NCBI RefSeq assembly: GCF_009793335.1
Contig: NZ_WING01000001.1
Location: forward strand, 248,001 to 312,000
Length of the DNA stretch: 64,000 nucleotides
DNA from: Actinomadura sp. J1-007
Lineage (GTDB): Bacteria > Actinomycetota > Actinomycetes > Streptosporangiales > Streptosporangiaceae
Reading direction: 5' to 3'
Each line of letters begins with the position of its first letter. The stretch's first letter is position 1. Both the position numbers and the translations under genes were made by a program. Under the pieces are notes generated by a model that was not told the DNA's origin, ran no database searches, and worked only from the letters and a program-made list of their open reading frames with translations. This document shows, one piece after another, positions 8,190 through 17,480 of this stretch.

Positions 8190-9413
8190 ATGGACGAACT
8201 CCGGCTGTCGACCGCGCTCGACCACCTGGACCCGTACGCGCCGCTGGACGACCTCGAACCGCTCCGCGACATCGTGGGCTCGGCCCGCGTCGTCGCGATC
8301 GGCGAGAACTCGCACTACATCCGCGAGTTCGCCCTGCTGCGGCACCGCGTGCTGCGGTTCCTGGTCGAACGCTGCGGATTCACCGTGTACGCGTTCGAGT
8401 CGGGCTTCAGCGAGGGCTTCGCCGTGGACGCGTGGATGCGCGGCGAGGGATCGCCGGACGACATCGGCGCGCTCGCCGAGACGTCGATCCCCTGCGGGAC
8501 GGCCCGGCTGTCGGAGGTGCACGACGCGCTGCGCTGGCTGCGGTACCGCGGGGGCCGGTTCGCCGGGATCGACGTCCCGGAGGCGGCGGGTTCGCTGCTG
8601 CCGTCCCTGCGGCCCCTGTCCGCCTACCTGGCCGAGGCCGATCCGGACGCGCTGCCCCTGCTCGACGCGGCCCTCGCCACCGCCGAACGGATCGCGACGA
8701 CGTCCATGGCCCTCGCCGCCCCGGCGTGGGCGCGCCTGGACGCCGCCGAGCAGGACGCGCTGACGGTGGCGCTGGCCCGGCTGCACCACCGTTTCCGGGC
8801 GATGCGGCCGTCGTACGTCGCGCGCGGAGGAAGCCGGGCGTACGACGTGGCGATGTGGCGGCTCCAGGGCGCGTGCGACACCGACTACCACGTGCGCGCG
8901 ATGGCGGGCTCGGGCCTGACCGGCGACGGGTCCGCCCGCGAGGCGTACATGGCGGGGTCGGTGCGCTGGCACCTGGACCACGCCGAGCCGTCCGACCGGT
9001 TCGTCCTCGCGGCGCACAACGCCCACATCCAGAAGACGCCGGTGCTGTTCGAGGGCAGGCTCGCCGCGCTGCCGATGGGGCACCACCTGGACGCCATGCT
9101 CGGCGGCGACTACGTCTCCCTCGGCGTCACCTGCGGCGGGGGACGGACGGCGGCGCTGCACAACGACGAGTCGGCGCCGTTCGGGTTCCGGGTGGACGAC
9201 ACCGCGCTCGCGCCGCCCGAGGACGGCAGCGTCGAGGCGCTCCTCGCCGGCACCGGCTTCAGCCTGAACGACCTGCGCCGCGTCCCGGACGTCGGCCCCC
9301 GCCCCGACAGGATCCGCCTGGACAGCGGCTACATCCGCACCCCCGTGCTGGACGCGTTCGACGCGATCTTCCACGTCCCCGAGTCGAGCGTCAGCGACGA
9401 GACCGGCCTGTGA
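8190..9413 (+). CDS. Erythromycin esterase family protein
   Basis: 407 residues, the same size as EreA/EreB-type enzymes. Family active-site elements are in place: G-E-N-S-H (Glu39, His42), a second acidic site in A-F-E-S-G (Glu70), and A-H-N-A-H-I-Q in the C-terminal half. Characterised members hydrolyse the macrolactone of 14-membered macrolides, but many actinomycete members have no known substrate. It is followed by a terminator-like hairpin, then by an Fsr-like MFS gene and a broken APH gene. Macrolide esterase activity is plausible, not shown. Confidence 0.85.
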   Translation: MDELRLSTALDHLDPYAPLDDLEPLRDIVGSARVVAIGENSHYIREFALLRHRVLRFLVERCGFTVYAFESGFSEGFAVDAWMRGEGSPDDIGALAETSIPCGTARLSEVHDALRWLRYRGGRFAGIDVPEAAGSLLPSLRPLSAYLAEADPDALPLLDAALATAERIATTSMALAAPAWARLDAAEQDALTVALARLHHRFRAMRPSYVARGGSRAYDVAMWRLQGACDTDYHVRAMAGSGLTGDGSAREAYMAGSVRWHLDHAEPSDRFVLAAHNAHIQKTPVLFEGRLAALPMGHHLDAMLGGDYVSLGVTCGGGRTAALHNDESAPFGFRVDDTALAPPEDGSVEALLAGTGFSLNDLRRVPDVGPRPDRIRLDSGYIRTPVLDAFDAIFHVPESSVSDETGL

Positions 9414-9430
9414 CCCCGGACCGGTGTGGC

Positions 9431-9456
9431 GGCAAACCGGCATCGGTTGGCTTTTT
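9431..9456 (+). terminator. Intrinsic terminator after the esterase gene
   Basis: A small hairpin (AACCG, loop GCAT, CGGTT) is followed by GGC and a run of five T residues at 9452-9456, which is rare in this GC-rich sequence. It lies 18 nt beyond the esterase stop and 42 nt before the MFS start. It could end the esterase transcript or attenuate read-through into the MFS gene. Confidence 0.5.
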
Positions 9457-9497
9457 ATCGGAAGCCTGACACCGGCGTCCCGGGCCACGCTCGGAGG

Positions 9498-10679
9498 ATG
9501 TTGAGGATCAATCGGTCTGAGCCGATCCCGATGCTGTCGGTGGGGCACGCCTGCGTGGACGTCTACCAGGGCGCGGTGCCCGCCGTGGTGCCGTTCCTGG
9601 TGTCGGAGCGGCACTACGGCTACGGCGCGGCGTCGGGGATCGTGCTGGCCGCGACGCTGCTGTCGTCGGTCGTCCAACCGGTGTTCGGCGTGCTCACCGA
9701 CCGCCGGGCCATGCCGTGGCTCGTCCCGGTGAGCATGGTCGCGGCGGGGCTCGGGATCTCGGCGAGCGGGCTGACCGGCTCGTACCCGCTGATCTGGGCG
9801 CTGGTCGCGCTGACCGGGCTCGGCGTCGCCGGGTACCACCCGGAGTCGGCGCGGCTGGCGCGCCGCGCGAGCGGCGGCGGGCACGTGCGGATGAGCTGGT
9901 TCGCGCTCGGCGGCAATGTCGGCTTCGCGCTCGCGCCGCTGCTGGTCACCCCGGTCCTGAGCGCCGGGGGCCTCGCCGCCTCGCCGCTGCTGTTCGCGCC
10001 CGCCGCGGTCGGGGTGCTGCTGACGCTCGTGGCGATGCGGACCGTGAACGCCGAGGACGGTCCCGCGGCCGGACCCGCCCGGCGCGGCGAGGACGACTGG
10101 CGGTCGTTCGGGCTGCTCACCGCCGGGCTCGCGTGCCGTTCGGTGGTGTACGTCGGGCTCGGCGCGTTCGTCGCCCTGCACGTCCGGCACACCGTGCACG
10201 CGCCGGGCGCGGGGGCCGCCGCGCTGTTCACCCTGTACGCGGGCGCGTCGGCGGGGACGCTCATCGGCGGGCGGCTCGCCTCCCGGTACGGGCGCGTCCG
10301 GATCACCGGCGCCGCCGCGCTCGCCGCCATCCCGGCGGTCGCGGGCGCGGTGCTCGTCCCCGGGTACGCGGTGTACCCGTTCGTCGCCGCCACGTCGATG
10401 GCCCTGTACGTGCCGTTCTCCCTCAGCCTGACGCTCGGGCAGGACTACCTGCCCGGACGCCTCGGCACCGCCAGCGGCGTCACCCTCGGCCTCGCCGTCA
10501 CCGTCGGCGGCCTCGCCACGCCCGTGATCGGGTTCCTCGCCGACGCGACCTCGCTGCGCGCCGCGCTCGTCCCGCTGATCGCGTTCCCGGCGCTGACCTG
10601 GCTGTTCACGCACCGGCTGCCCGAGCCGGGCCGCCGCGAGGAGCCACGGGCCGCCACCCCCGAACGGGCGCGCGGCTAG
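9498..10679 (+). CDS. MFS transporter, fosmidomycin-resistance (Fsr) type
   Basis: 393 residues with about twelve transmembrane helices. The G-V-A-G-Y-H-P-E-S-A-R-L-A segment is the hallmark of the Fsr/YfnC drug-efflux MFS subgroup, and F-G-V-L-T-D-R-R is the MFS loop 2-3 motif. ATG 9498 abuts GGAGG with almost no spacing, so TTG 9501 or ATG 9531 are alternative starts. The TAG stop shares the CTAG at 10676-10679 with the convergent APH gene. Likely a drug or metabolite exporter; the natural substrate is unknown. Confidence 0.85.
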   Translation: MLRINRSEPIPMLSVGHACVDVYQGAVPAVVPFLVSERHYGYGAASGIVLAATLLSSVVQPVFGVLTDRRAMPWLVPVSMVAAGLGISASGLTGSYPLIWALVALTGLGVAGYHPESARLARRASGGGHVRMSWFALGGNVGFALAPLLVTPVLSAGGLAASPLLFAPAAVGVLLTLVAMRTVNAEDGPAAGPARRGEDDWRSFGLLTAGLACRSVVYVGLGAFVALHVRHTVHAPGAGAAALFTLYAGASAGTLIGGRLASRYGRVRITGAAALAAIPAVAGAVLVPGYAVYPFVAATSMALYVPFSLSLTLGQDYLPGRLGTASGVTLGLAVTVGGLATPVIGFLADATSLRAALVPLIAFPALTWLFTHRLPEPGRREEPRAATPERARG

Positions 10680-11547
10680 TCGCGCCAGGCGCGGCGCAGC
10701 TGGGCGCGGAGCAGCGGGACCGGGCTGTCGTCGGTTCCGTGGAGCCGGTCGGCGAGCCGGACCAGCGTGTCGTACCGGGCCAGCAGGACGCCGCGCGCCG
10801 CGACCTCGGCCGCGTGGCCCGCCGCGACCGCGATCCGCGCCGCGGCGGGCGCGCCGACGGAGATCGCGAGCCCCGCGACGTCCTCGGCGGGATCGCCGAC
10901 CGCCGCGTCCGTCCAGTCGAGCACGCCGCTCACGCGCCCCAGGCCGTCCACGAGCAGATGCTCGCCCTTGAGGTCGCGGTGCAGGACGACCGGCCCGCCC
11001 GCCGCCTCGCCGTCCGCCCGAGGCGGTTCGGCCGCGACGGGTTCGCCGCCGCCGCGGAGGAGCCCGGCCGCCCGCGCCGCGTCCTCCCGCACCGAGGCGA
11101 GCGAACGCGGCGGCTCGCGCGGCAGGCCGAGCGCGGCGGCCTCCTCGACCGGCGCCGAGCGCAGGCCGGACAGGAGCCTCGCGAGATCGCGCTCCCCGGC
11201 GGACGACACGTCCCTCAGCTCGGCGGACGTCCCCGGAAGCCGCACGTCGACCGTGTACGCGAGGCCGGGCGCCCACTCCCCCGCCGCGACGCTCTCCGCC
11301 ACGCCCACGCCGGGGCGCCGGGGGTCCCGGCGCCGACGCGCGGGCGCACGGCGTCCCGCAGCGCGAGCTCGACGCGCTGCCGCCGCGAGGTGTCGGCGTC
11401 GAGCGCCAGCCGCAGGACGTACCGGTCACCGACCCACCAGGTCGAGTGCTCGCCGCCCTCCCCCACGAGCCGCGCGTCGAGCCGTTCCCCGAACGCCTCG
11501 CGCACCAGCCGTTCCACCGCGCCCCGCTCGGGACCGCCATCCGACAT
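10676..11547 (-). pseudogene. Aminoglycoside phosphotransferase (APH) family kinase, frameshifted
   Basis: The N-terminal part (M-S-D-G-G start at 11547, then E-H-S-T-W-W-V-G-D-R-Y-V-L-R-L with the nucleotide-binding strands) and the C-terminal part (L-H-R-D-L-K-G-E-H-L-L-V catalytic loop, V-L-D-W-T-D-A metal-binding site) are in different frames. They join if one G/C is added in the run at about 11311-11325 (rejoined as G-A-P-G-V-G-V-A-E-S). Restored length is about 290 residues, normal for the family. The adjacent esterase and MFS suggest a resistance role, but APH-fold kinases act on many small molecules. The break may be a sequencing error. Confidence 0.8.
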
Positions 11548-11590
11548 CCCGTGATCATGACATGCCCGCCCGGACGGTACGGCCGGAGTG

Positions 11591-13540
11591 TCACGGGGCG
11601 CCTCCGCCCGCGTCCGGCTCCGCGTCCGGGGTGTCGAGGACGTCGAGGGGGTTGGGGACGCCGCCGGACAGCGTCGGGTAGCCGGGGCCCCGGTCGAAGA
11701 ACGGCACGGGGCCGCGTTCCGTACGGAGGCGTGCGCGGAGCGCGGCCGTGGCCTCCTCGTCCACCCGCACCGCGTCCACCCGCACCGCGTCCGCCGAGGC
11801 CGCGAGAACGACGCCGTAGTCCTCGCGGGCGCCGCGGACCGACACCTTGCCGTCGCGGACGTCGTCCGCCACGCGGGACGGGGCGCGGTCCAGCGGGTCG
11901 CCCCAGCCGCCGCCGCCCGTCGTCCGGATCCGGATGGTCTGGCCCGCGCGGACGGGATGGTCGTCGACCAGGCCGTCCATCTCCTCACCGTCGACGTCCA
12001 CGCGGAACGGGCGCCCGGCGCGGCCCCCGTTCACACCCCAGCACGACAGGATGGAACGGTCGGCGATCGACATGTAGCTGGCGTCGCGGAGCATCCGCAG
12101 CCGCTTGTCGTAGCCGAGCCCGCCCCGGTGCTCCCCCGGCCCGCCGGAGTCGACGGCGAGGCCGAGCCGTTCCACCAGGAACGGCCAGCGCGCCTCGGCG
12201 AACTCGACCGGGATGTTGCGCGAGTCCGGCACGACGTGGACGGTGTCCTCCCCGTCGGCGTACGGGCGGCCCCCGGAGCCGCCGCCGAGGACCTCGCGCA
12301 TCAGGTACGGCCCGCAGTCGTCCTCCCCGTGCACGCCGGTGTAGCGGATCGTCTCCTGGTCGGCGGGCATCCGGCCGCCGGTGGCCTTGGCGAGGACGCC
12401 CGCGAGGACGCCGAGCAGGCGCAGGATCACGAACGTGCGGGCGTTGGTCGGCGCCGGGAAGACGGGCGTGAGCAGCGTCCCCTTCCCGGGGAAGCGCATC
12501 TCGATGAGCGGGACGACGCCCTCGTTGACGTCCAGCTCCGCGGCCCGTTCCGGCGTGTCGGCGAGGTTGCGCAGCACGGGCGCGAGCCACTTCTTCAGGA
12601 ACGCGCCGTCCGCGTAGTCGCCCGCGTGGTTGATCGGCCCCTTGGCCTGCGGGGACGTCCCGGTGAAGTCGATCGTCAGCGGGACGGGCGCGTCCTTGGC
12701 GACGGTGAGGGTGATGCGCTGCGCGTGCAGCCTCGGCGGGTCCACGCCGTCGTGCTCGGCGTAGTCCTCCCAGACGAACGTCCCGTCGGGGATCTTGGCG
12801 AGCAGCTCCCGGCGGAACGTCGCGGTCGTCCGGTCGATGATCGCGTCGAAGCACGCCTCGACGTCCGCGCGGCCGTAGCGGGCGAACAGCTCGCCGAGCC
12901 GCCGGGCGCCCATCAGGCACGCCGAGCACTCGGCGTCGAGGTCGCCCGCGAGCGAGTCGGGCATCCGCGAGTTGCGGGTCATGATGCGCAGCGCCGCGTC
13001 GTTCGGGACGCCCCGGTCCCACAGCCGGATCGGCGGGACCATCAGGCCCTCCTCGAACGCGCTGCGCGCGCGGCTCGGCATCGACCCCGGCACCGCGCCG
13101 CCGATGTCGTCGTGGTGCCCGAACGCCTGGACGAACGCGGCGACCTCGCCGCCGTGGAACACCGGGACGGTCACGCACAGGTCGGGCAGATGCCCGATGC
13201 CGCCCTCGGACAGGTACACGTCGTTGTGGAAGAACACGTCCCCGGACCGCATCGAGCCGAGCGGGAAGTCCCGCACGACCGGCTGCACGAGCGCCGAGTA
13301 CGACCGCCCGGTCAGCTTGCGCAGCCGCCGGTCGTGCACGCCCGCGCGGAAGTCGTGCGCGTCCCGGATCATGGGCGAGCGGGCCGTCCGGGCGATCGCC
13401 GTCTCGACCTCCCGCTCGACCGAGGCGAGCGTCCCCTCCACGATCTCCAGCAGGATCGGATCGACCCCCGTCCCATCGGGGCCCACCGCCTCGGCTTCGC
13501 CCGCCGCGCCATCGGGGCCCGCCGCGTCGCCTCCGCTCAC
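11591..13540 (-). CDS. hyuB: ATP-dependent hydantoinase/oxoprolinase, subunit B
   Basis: 649 residues of the HyuB (hydantoinase_B) family. With HyuA it forms enzymes that hydrolyse N-methylhydantoin, hydantoins or 5-oxoproline with ATP. Typical blocks are visible: F-H-N-D-V-Y-L, F-G-H-H-D-D-I-G-G, D-F-T-G-T-S-P-Q, and near the C-terminus T-G-G-G-G-W-G-D-P. The GTG start at 13540 overlaps the hyuA stop as GTGA, which fixes the start and shows coupling. There is a short gene-specific tail rich in Asp/Pro/Gly. The exact cyclic amide cannot be told. Confidence 0.9.
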   Translation of the reverse strand: MSGGDAAGPDGAAGEAEAVGPDGTGVDPILLEIVEGTLASVEREVETAIARTARSPMIRDAHDFRAGVHDRRLRKLTGRSYSALVQPVVRDFPLGSMRSGDVFFHNDVYLSEGGIGHLPDLCVTVPVFHGGEVAAFVQAFGHHDDIGGAVPGSMPSRARSAFEEGLMVPPIRLWDRGVPNDAALRIMTRNSRMPDSLAGDLDAECSACLMGARRLGELFARYGRADVEACFDAIIDRTTATFRRELLAKIPDGTFVWEDYAEHDGVDPPRLHAQRITLTVAKDAPVPLTIDFTGTSPQAKGPINHAGDYADGAFLKKWLAPVLRNLADTPERAAELDVNEGVVPLIEMRFPGKGTLLTPVFPAPTNARTFVILRLLGVLAGVLAKATGGRMPADQETIRYTGVHGEDDCGPYLMREVLGGGSGGRPYADGEDTVHVVPDSRNIPVEFAEARWPFLVERLGLAVDSGGPGEHRGGLGYDKRLRMLRDASYMSIADRSILSCWGVNGGRAGRPFRVDVDGEEMDGLVDDHPVRAGQTIRIRTTGGGGWGDPLDRAPSRVADDVRDGKVSVRGAREDYGVVLAASADAVRVDAVRVDEEATAALRARLRTERGPVPFFDRGPGYPTLSGGVPNPLDVLDTPDAEPDAGGGAP

Positions 13541-15633
13541 CGCGTCACCACCAGGTCGCCGAAGCCGTCGGCCCGCGCGCGGAACCCCGGGTGCAGGGGC
13601 AGCGTCGAGCCGTACTCCTCGATGACCGCCGGGCCCTCGACCGCGTCGCCGGGGACGAGCCCGTCGCGGCGGTAGAGGGCGGCGCCCGTCCAGGCGCCGT
13701 CGAAGTACACCGCGCGGGTCCCGAACGGCACCGGCCCGCCCGCGTCCGGCGGCCGTTCGCGGGCGCGGATGCGGGGGCGGGCGATCGGTCCGACGCCCGA
13801 GACGCGGAGGTTGACCCACTCGACGGGATGGCGTTCCGGGTCGCCGCGGTGGCAGTAGCCGTACAGCGCCTCGTGCGCGTCGTGGAAGCGCCGCACCGCC
13901 TCCGCGCGGAACGCCTCGCCCCGCGCCGACGGCGGCACCGGCACGCGGACCTCGAACGCCTGCCCCTGGTAGCGCAGGTCCGCCGAGCGGTCGAAGCGCC
14001 GCTCGCCCTCCCCGAAGCCCTCGCGGGCGAGCGCCTCGGCGGCCTCGCGTTCGAGGTCGGCGTAGACCGCGTCCAGGTCGGACGGGTCGAGCCCGGCGTC
14101 GCGGGCCACCCGCGTGCGGACGTGGTCGTTCTTGACGTCGACCGTGAGCAGGCCGAACGCCGACACGTTGCCGGGGTTCCCGGGGATCACCGCGGCGGGC
14201 AGGCCGAGCACGTCCAGCAGCCGGCACGCGAGCAGCGGCCCCGACCCGCCGAACGCGACGAGCGGGTGGTCGCGCACGTCGATCCCGCGCTCGACGGTGA
14301 TTCGGCGGATCGCGTTGGCCTGGTTCCAGGCGGAGATCTCCAGGATGCCGGCGGCGGCGCGTTCGGCGGTGAGGCCGAGGCGGCCGGCGAGGGCCGCCAC
14401 GCCCGCGCGCGCCGCCGCGACGTCGAGCGGGACCTCGCCGCCGAGCAGGTGCGGCGGGATGCGGCCGAGGACGGCGTGGGCGTCGGTCACGGTCACCTCG
14501 GCGCCGCCGCGCCCGTAGCAGAGCGGCCCCGGGTCGGCGCCCGCGCTGCGCGGCCCGACCTTGAGCGCGCCGTCCGGGGAGAGCCGGGCGACCGAGCCGC
14601 CGCCCGCGCCGACCGTCACGACGTCCACCATCGGGATCTTGACGGGATGGCGGCCGACCGTCCCCTCGGTGGTGACGGCCGGCTCGCCGCCCAGGACCAC
14701 GGCGACGTCGGTGGACGTGCCGCCGCCGTCCAGCGTGACGGCCGAGCCGTGCCCGCCGCGCGCCACCGCGAACGCGGCCCCGAGCGCCCCGGCGGCCGGT
14801 CCGGACAGCACCGTCGTGATCGGGCGGCGCGCGACCTCCTCGGCCGACAGCACGCCGCCGTTGCTCTTCATCACCAGGGGCCGCACCGGGGAGCGCTCGG
14901 CGATCCGGGCCAGGTAGCCGGTCACCGCGGGCTTCACGGCGGCGTCCACGAGCGTGGTGACCGACCGCTCGTACTCCCGGTACTCGCGCAGCACCTCGCA
15001 CGACAGCGACACCGCCGCCTCCGGGTGCTCGCGCCGCAGCACGTCCCGCATCGCCAGCTCGTGCGACGGGTCGGCGTAGGAGTGCAGGAAGCACACCCCG
15101 ACCGCGCGGATCCCCCGCTCGCGGAACCAGCGGGCCGCCGCGACCGCCCCCGCCTCGTCGAACGGCCGGACCTCCGCGCCGGTGCGGTCCAGCCGCCCGC
15201 CGACCGTCCGGACCCGGTGCGCGGGCACCAGGCGCGGCGGCTTGACCCAGAAGTAGCTGTTGCCGTAGCCGTCCGGCACGCTCTGCCGCGCGATCTCCAG
15301 CAGGAACTCGAACCCCTCGGTCGTCACGAACCCGAGGTCGTCGATCCGGTCCTCCAGCAGCCGGTTGGTCGCGACCGTCGTCCCATGCGACAGCGCCGCG
15401 ACCTCCGCGCCCGCCCCCGCCCCGCCGTCGCCGCGTTCGCCGCGTTCACCGTGCTCGCCGTGCTCGTCGGCCAGGAGGAGGATCTTGCGGAGGGCGGCGG
15501 TGAAGCCCTCCGCGGGGTCGGCCGGGGTGGACGGCGTCTTGGCCGTGATCATCTCGCCGGTGTCCTCGTCCAGCGCGACGGCGTCGGTGAACGTCCCGCC
15601 GGTGTCGATCCCGATCCGCAGCCGCCGCGCCAT
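13537..15633 (-). CDS. hyuA: ATP-dependent hydantoinase/oxoprolinase, subunit A
   Basis: 698 residues of the HyuA family with an actin-like ATPase core: I-G-I-D-T-G-G-T-F-T-D (phosphate 1 loop) at the N-terminus, L-S-H-G-T-T-V-A-T-N, S-G-P-A-A-G-A-L-G, L-D-G-G-G-T-S-T-D-V-A, and F-G-G-S-G-P-L. Start chosen at ATG 15633 (M-A-R-R-L-R-I-G-I-D); further upstream in-frame residues have no family match. An odd low-complexity E-H-G-E-H-G-E-R-G-E-R-G insert lies near residue 85. It is the first gene of hyuA-hyuB and is divergent from the FKBP gene. Expected product is an N-carbamoyl amino acid or glutamate-type acid. Confidence 0.92.
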   Translation of the reverse strand: MARRLRIGIDTGGTFTDAVALDEDTGEMITAKTPSTPADPAEGFTAALRKILLLADEHGEHGERGERGDGGAGAGAEVAALSHGTTVATNRLLEDRIDDLGFVTTEGFEFLLEIARQSVPDGYGNSYFWVKPPRLVPAHRVRTVGGRLDRTGAEVRPFDEAGAVAAARWFRERGIRAVGVCFLHSYADPSHELAMRDVLRREHPEAAVSLSCEVLREYREYERSVTTLVDAAVKPAVTGYLARIAERSPVRPLVMKSNGGVLSAEEVARRPITTVLSGPAAGALGAAFAVARGGHGSAVTLDGGGTSTDVAVVLGGEPAVTTEGTVGRHPVKIPMVDVVTVGAGGGSVARLSPDGALKVGPRSAGADPGPLCYGRGGAEVTVTDAHAVLGRIPPHLLGGEVPLDVAAARAGVAALAGRLGLTAERAAAGILEISAWNQANAIRRITVERGIDVRDHPLVAFGGSGPLLACRLLDVLGLPAAVIPGNPGNVSAFGLLTVDVKNDHVRTRVARDAGLDPSDLDAVYADLEREAAEALAREGFGEGERRFDRSADLRYQGQAFEVRVPVPPSARGEAFRAEAVRRFHDAHEALYGYCHRGDPERHPVEWVNLRVSGVGPIARPRIRARERPPDAGGPVPFGTRAVYFDGAWTGAALYRRDGLVPGDAVEGPAVIEEYGSTLPLHPGFRARADGFGDLVVTR

Positions 15634-15700
15634 AGGCAAGGATGTACCGGCGGCGGCACGGTGCGGAAACGTCGCAACCTGCCAACGGGCGGCGCGTTCT

Positions 15701-15727
15701 TTGGTCACACCCCGTTGGCGTTAGGCT
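15701..15727 (+). promoter_or_regulatory. Possible promoter of the FKBP gene
   Basis: TTGGTC at 15701-15706 and TAGGCT at 15722-15727 resemble -35 and -10 boxes with a short 15-nt spacer, about 46 nt before the FKBP start. It lies within the 140-nt divergent region shared with hyuA. Spacing is suboptimal, so this is a weak call. Confidence 0.35.
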
Positions 15728-15773
15728 GATCCGCGTTCCCGACCACCCGCTACGAACCTGTTGGAGCCCGGCG

Positions 15774-16148
15774 ATGGCGCTTGAACGGCCCGAGATCGAC
15801 TTCCCCGAGGGGCAGCCGCCCAGCTTCCTCGACATCACCGACATCACCGAGGGGGACGGCCCGGAGGCGACGAAGGGCTCGAACGTCTCGATGCACTACG
15901 TCGGCGTGGCGTTCTCCACCGGGGAGGAGTTCGACGCGTCGTGGAACCGCGGCACGACGCTCGACTTCGAGCTCGGCAGCGGGCGCGTCATCAAGGGCTG
16001 GGACATGGGCATCGCCGGCATGAAGGTCGGCGGCCGGCGCAAGCTGGTCATCCCGCCGCACCTGGCGTACGGCGACCGCAGCCCGAGCCCCGCCATCAAG
16101 CCGGGCGAGACGCTGATCTTCGTCGTCGACCTCGTCGGGGTGGGCTGA
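15774..16148 (+). CDS. FKBP-type peptidyl-prolyl cis-trans isomerase
   Basis: A 124-residue single-domain cytoplasmic FKBP. Y-V-G-V, E-F-D-A-S-W, V-I-K-G-W-D-M-G-I-A-G-M-K-V-G-G, R-K-L-V-I-P-P-H-L-A-Y-G and the final L-I-F-V-V-D-L line the proline-binding pocket as in FKBP12. Its length equals the small actinomycete FKBPs. Start ATG 15774 (M-A-L-E-R-P) has a GGAG about 8 nt upstream. It is monocistronic and ends in a strong hairpin. A general folding helper and likely FK506/rapamycin binder. Confidence 0.95.
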   Translation: MALERPEIDFPEGQPPSFLDITDITEGDGPEATKGSNVSMHYVGVAFSTGEEFDASWNRGTTLDFELGSGRVIKGWDMGIAGMKVGGRRKLVIPPHLAYGDRSPSPAIKPGETLIFVVDLVGVG

Positions 16149-16170
16149 GGCCCGCGCGGCACGGCTCAAC

Positions 16171-16212
16171 GGCGGGCAATCCGGGGGTGAAATGTTCCCC
16201 CGGGTGCCCGCC
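16171..16212 (+). terminator. Long stem-loop terminator after the FKBP gene
   Basis: GGCGGGC pairs with GCCCGCC and, inside it, CCGGGGG pairs with CCCCCGG around a TGAAATGTT loop, giving a 16-17 bp interrupted stem. It lies 22 nt after the FKBP stop and 41 nt before the ABC ATPase. There is no T-run, as is usual for actinomycete terminators. Confidence 0.65.
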
Positions 16213-16253
16213 GTCGCCGTTTCCGCGCGGGGACCGATCGGTATCAGCCGGAC

Positions 16254-17480
16254 ATGATCCAGGCGCGTGGGCTGACCAAGAGGTACGGGCACAAGGTCGC
16301 GGTCGACCACGCGGACTTCACCGTGCGGCCCGGCCACGTGACCGGGTTCCTCGGGCCGAACGGCGCGGGCAAGTCCACCACCATGCGGATGATCCTCGGG
16401 CTCGACCGCCCGACCCGCGGCGACGTGACCGTGCACGGCGTCCACTACGGCCGGCTCGGCGCGCCGCTCCGCGAGGTCGGCGCGCTGCTGGACGCCAAGG
16501 CCGTGCACGGCGGGCGCAGCGCCTACAACCACCTGCTCTGCCTCGCCAAGAGCAACGGCATCCCCCGGCGCCGCGTGGACGAGGTGATCGCGCTGGTCGG
16601 CCTCGACTCCGTCGCGCGCAAGGCGTCCAAGGGCTTCTCCCTCGGCATGGGCCAGCGGCTCGGCATCGCGGGCGCGCTGCTCGGCGACCCGTCCGTGCTG
16701 ATGTTCGACGAGCCGGTGAACGGCCTGGACCCCGAGGGCATCCTCTGGATCCGCACGCTGATGCGGCGGCTCGCGGGCGAGGGCCGCACCGTGTTCGTGT
16801 CGAGCCACCTGATGTCGGAGATGGCGCTCACCGCCGACCACCTGGTCATCATCGGCCGGGGCCGGATCCTCGCCGACACCGGGATGCGCGAGTTCATGGA
16901 GACCAGCGCCAACGCGCACGTGCGCGTCCGCTCGCCGCAGGCGGGCGAGCTCGCCCCGCTGCTGGCCGCGCGCGGCCGGCGCGTCGAGCCGGGCCCGGAC
17001 GGCGCGCTGCGGGTGTACGGCGCGGCGACCGCCGAGATCGGGGACGTGGCCGCCGACCACGGCCTGCGGCTGCACGAGCTCGCGGCGGTCCAGCCGTCCC
17101 TGGAGGAGGCGTTCATGAAGATCACCGGGGACGCCGTCGAGTACCACGCCGGCCAGCCCGGACCCGCCGCGCCGGGCGGGGCGGGCGGAGCGGGCGGGTC
17201 CTACGGACCGCCGCCGGGTTCGGGGCCGCCGTCCGCCGCCGGGGTGCCGACGGGGCCGCCGGAGGGGCCGCTCTCCGGTGGGGCGCCGGGCGGGCCGCCT
17301 CCGCCTCCGCCGCCCGCGGCCCCGCCTCCTCCGACTCCGCCGCCGGGCCCCCGGCAGCCGCCGCCCCAAGGGCCTCCGCAGGCGCCGCCCCAGCCGCCGC
17401 CGCAGGCGCCGCCGCCCGATCTCGGTCCGGACGAGGGCCGGGACCCCTGGCGGGGCGGCCGCGACGGGGACCGGGAATGA
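16254..17480 (+). CDS. ABC transporter ATP-binding protein with proline-rich tail
   Basis: 408 residues. The first 300 or so are a DrrA/CcmA-type exporter ATPase: Walker A G-P-N-G-A-G-K-S-T-T, signature S-L-G-M-G-Q-R, Walker B V-L-M-F-D-E-P with N-G-L-D-P-E-G D-loop, and switch His in V-F-V-S-S-H-L-M. From about residue 305 a Gly/Pro-rich tail (runs of Pro, then repeated P-P-Q/A-P-P) ends in a charged R-D-P-W-R-G-G segment; this is unusual for the family. The stop overlaps the permease start as ATGA. Probably pumps a lipid, drug or peptide with its permease. Confidence 0.88.
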   Translation: MIQARGLTKRYGHKVAVDHADFTVRPGHVTGFLGPNGAGKSTTMRMILGLDRPTRGDVTVHGVHYGRLGAPLREVGALLDAKAVHGGRSAYNHLLCLAKSNGIPRRRVDEVIALVGLDSVARKASKGFSLGMGQRLGIAGALLGDPSVLMFDEPVNGLDPEGILWIRTLMRRLAGEGRTVFVSSHLMSEMALTADHLVIIGRGRILADTGMREFMETSANAHVRVRSPQAGELAPLLAARGRRVEPGPDGALRVYGAATAEIGDVAADHGLRLHELAAVQPSLEEAFMKITGDAVEYHAGQPGPAAPGGAGGAGGSYGPPPGSGPPSAAGVPTGPPEGPLSGGAPGGPPPPPPPAAPPPPTPPPGPRQPPPQGPPQAPPQPPPQAPPPDLGPDEGRDPWRGGRDGDRE

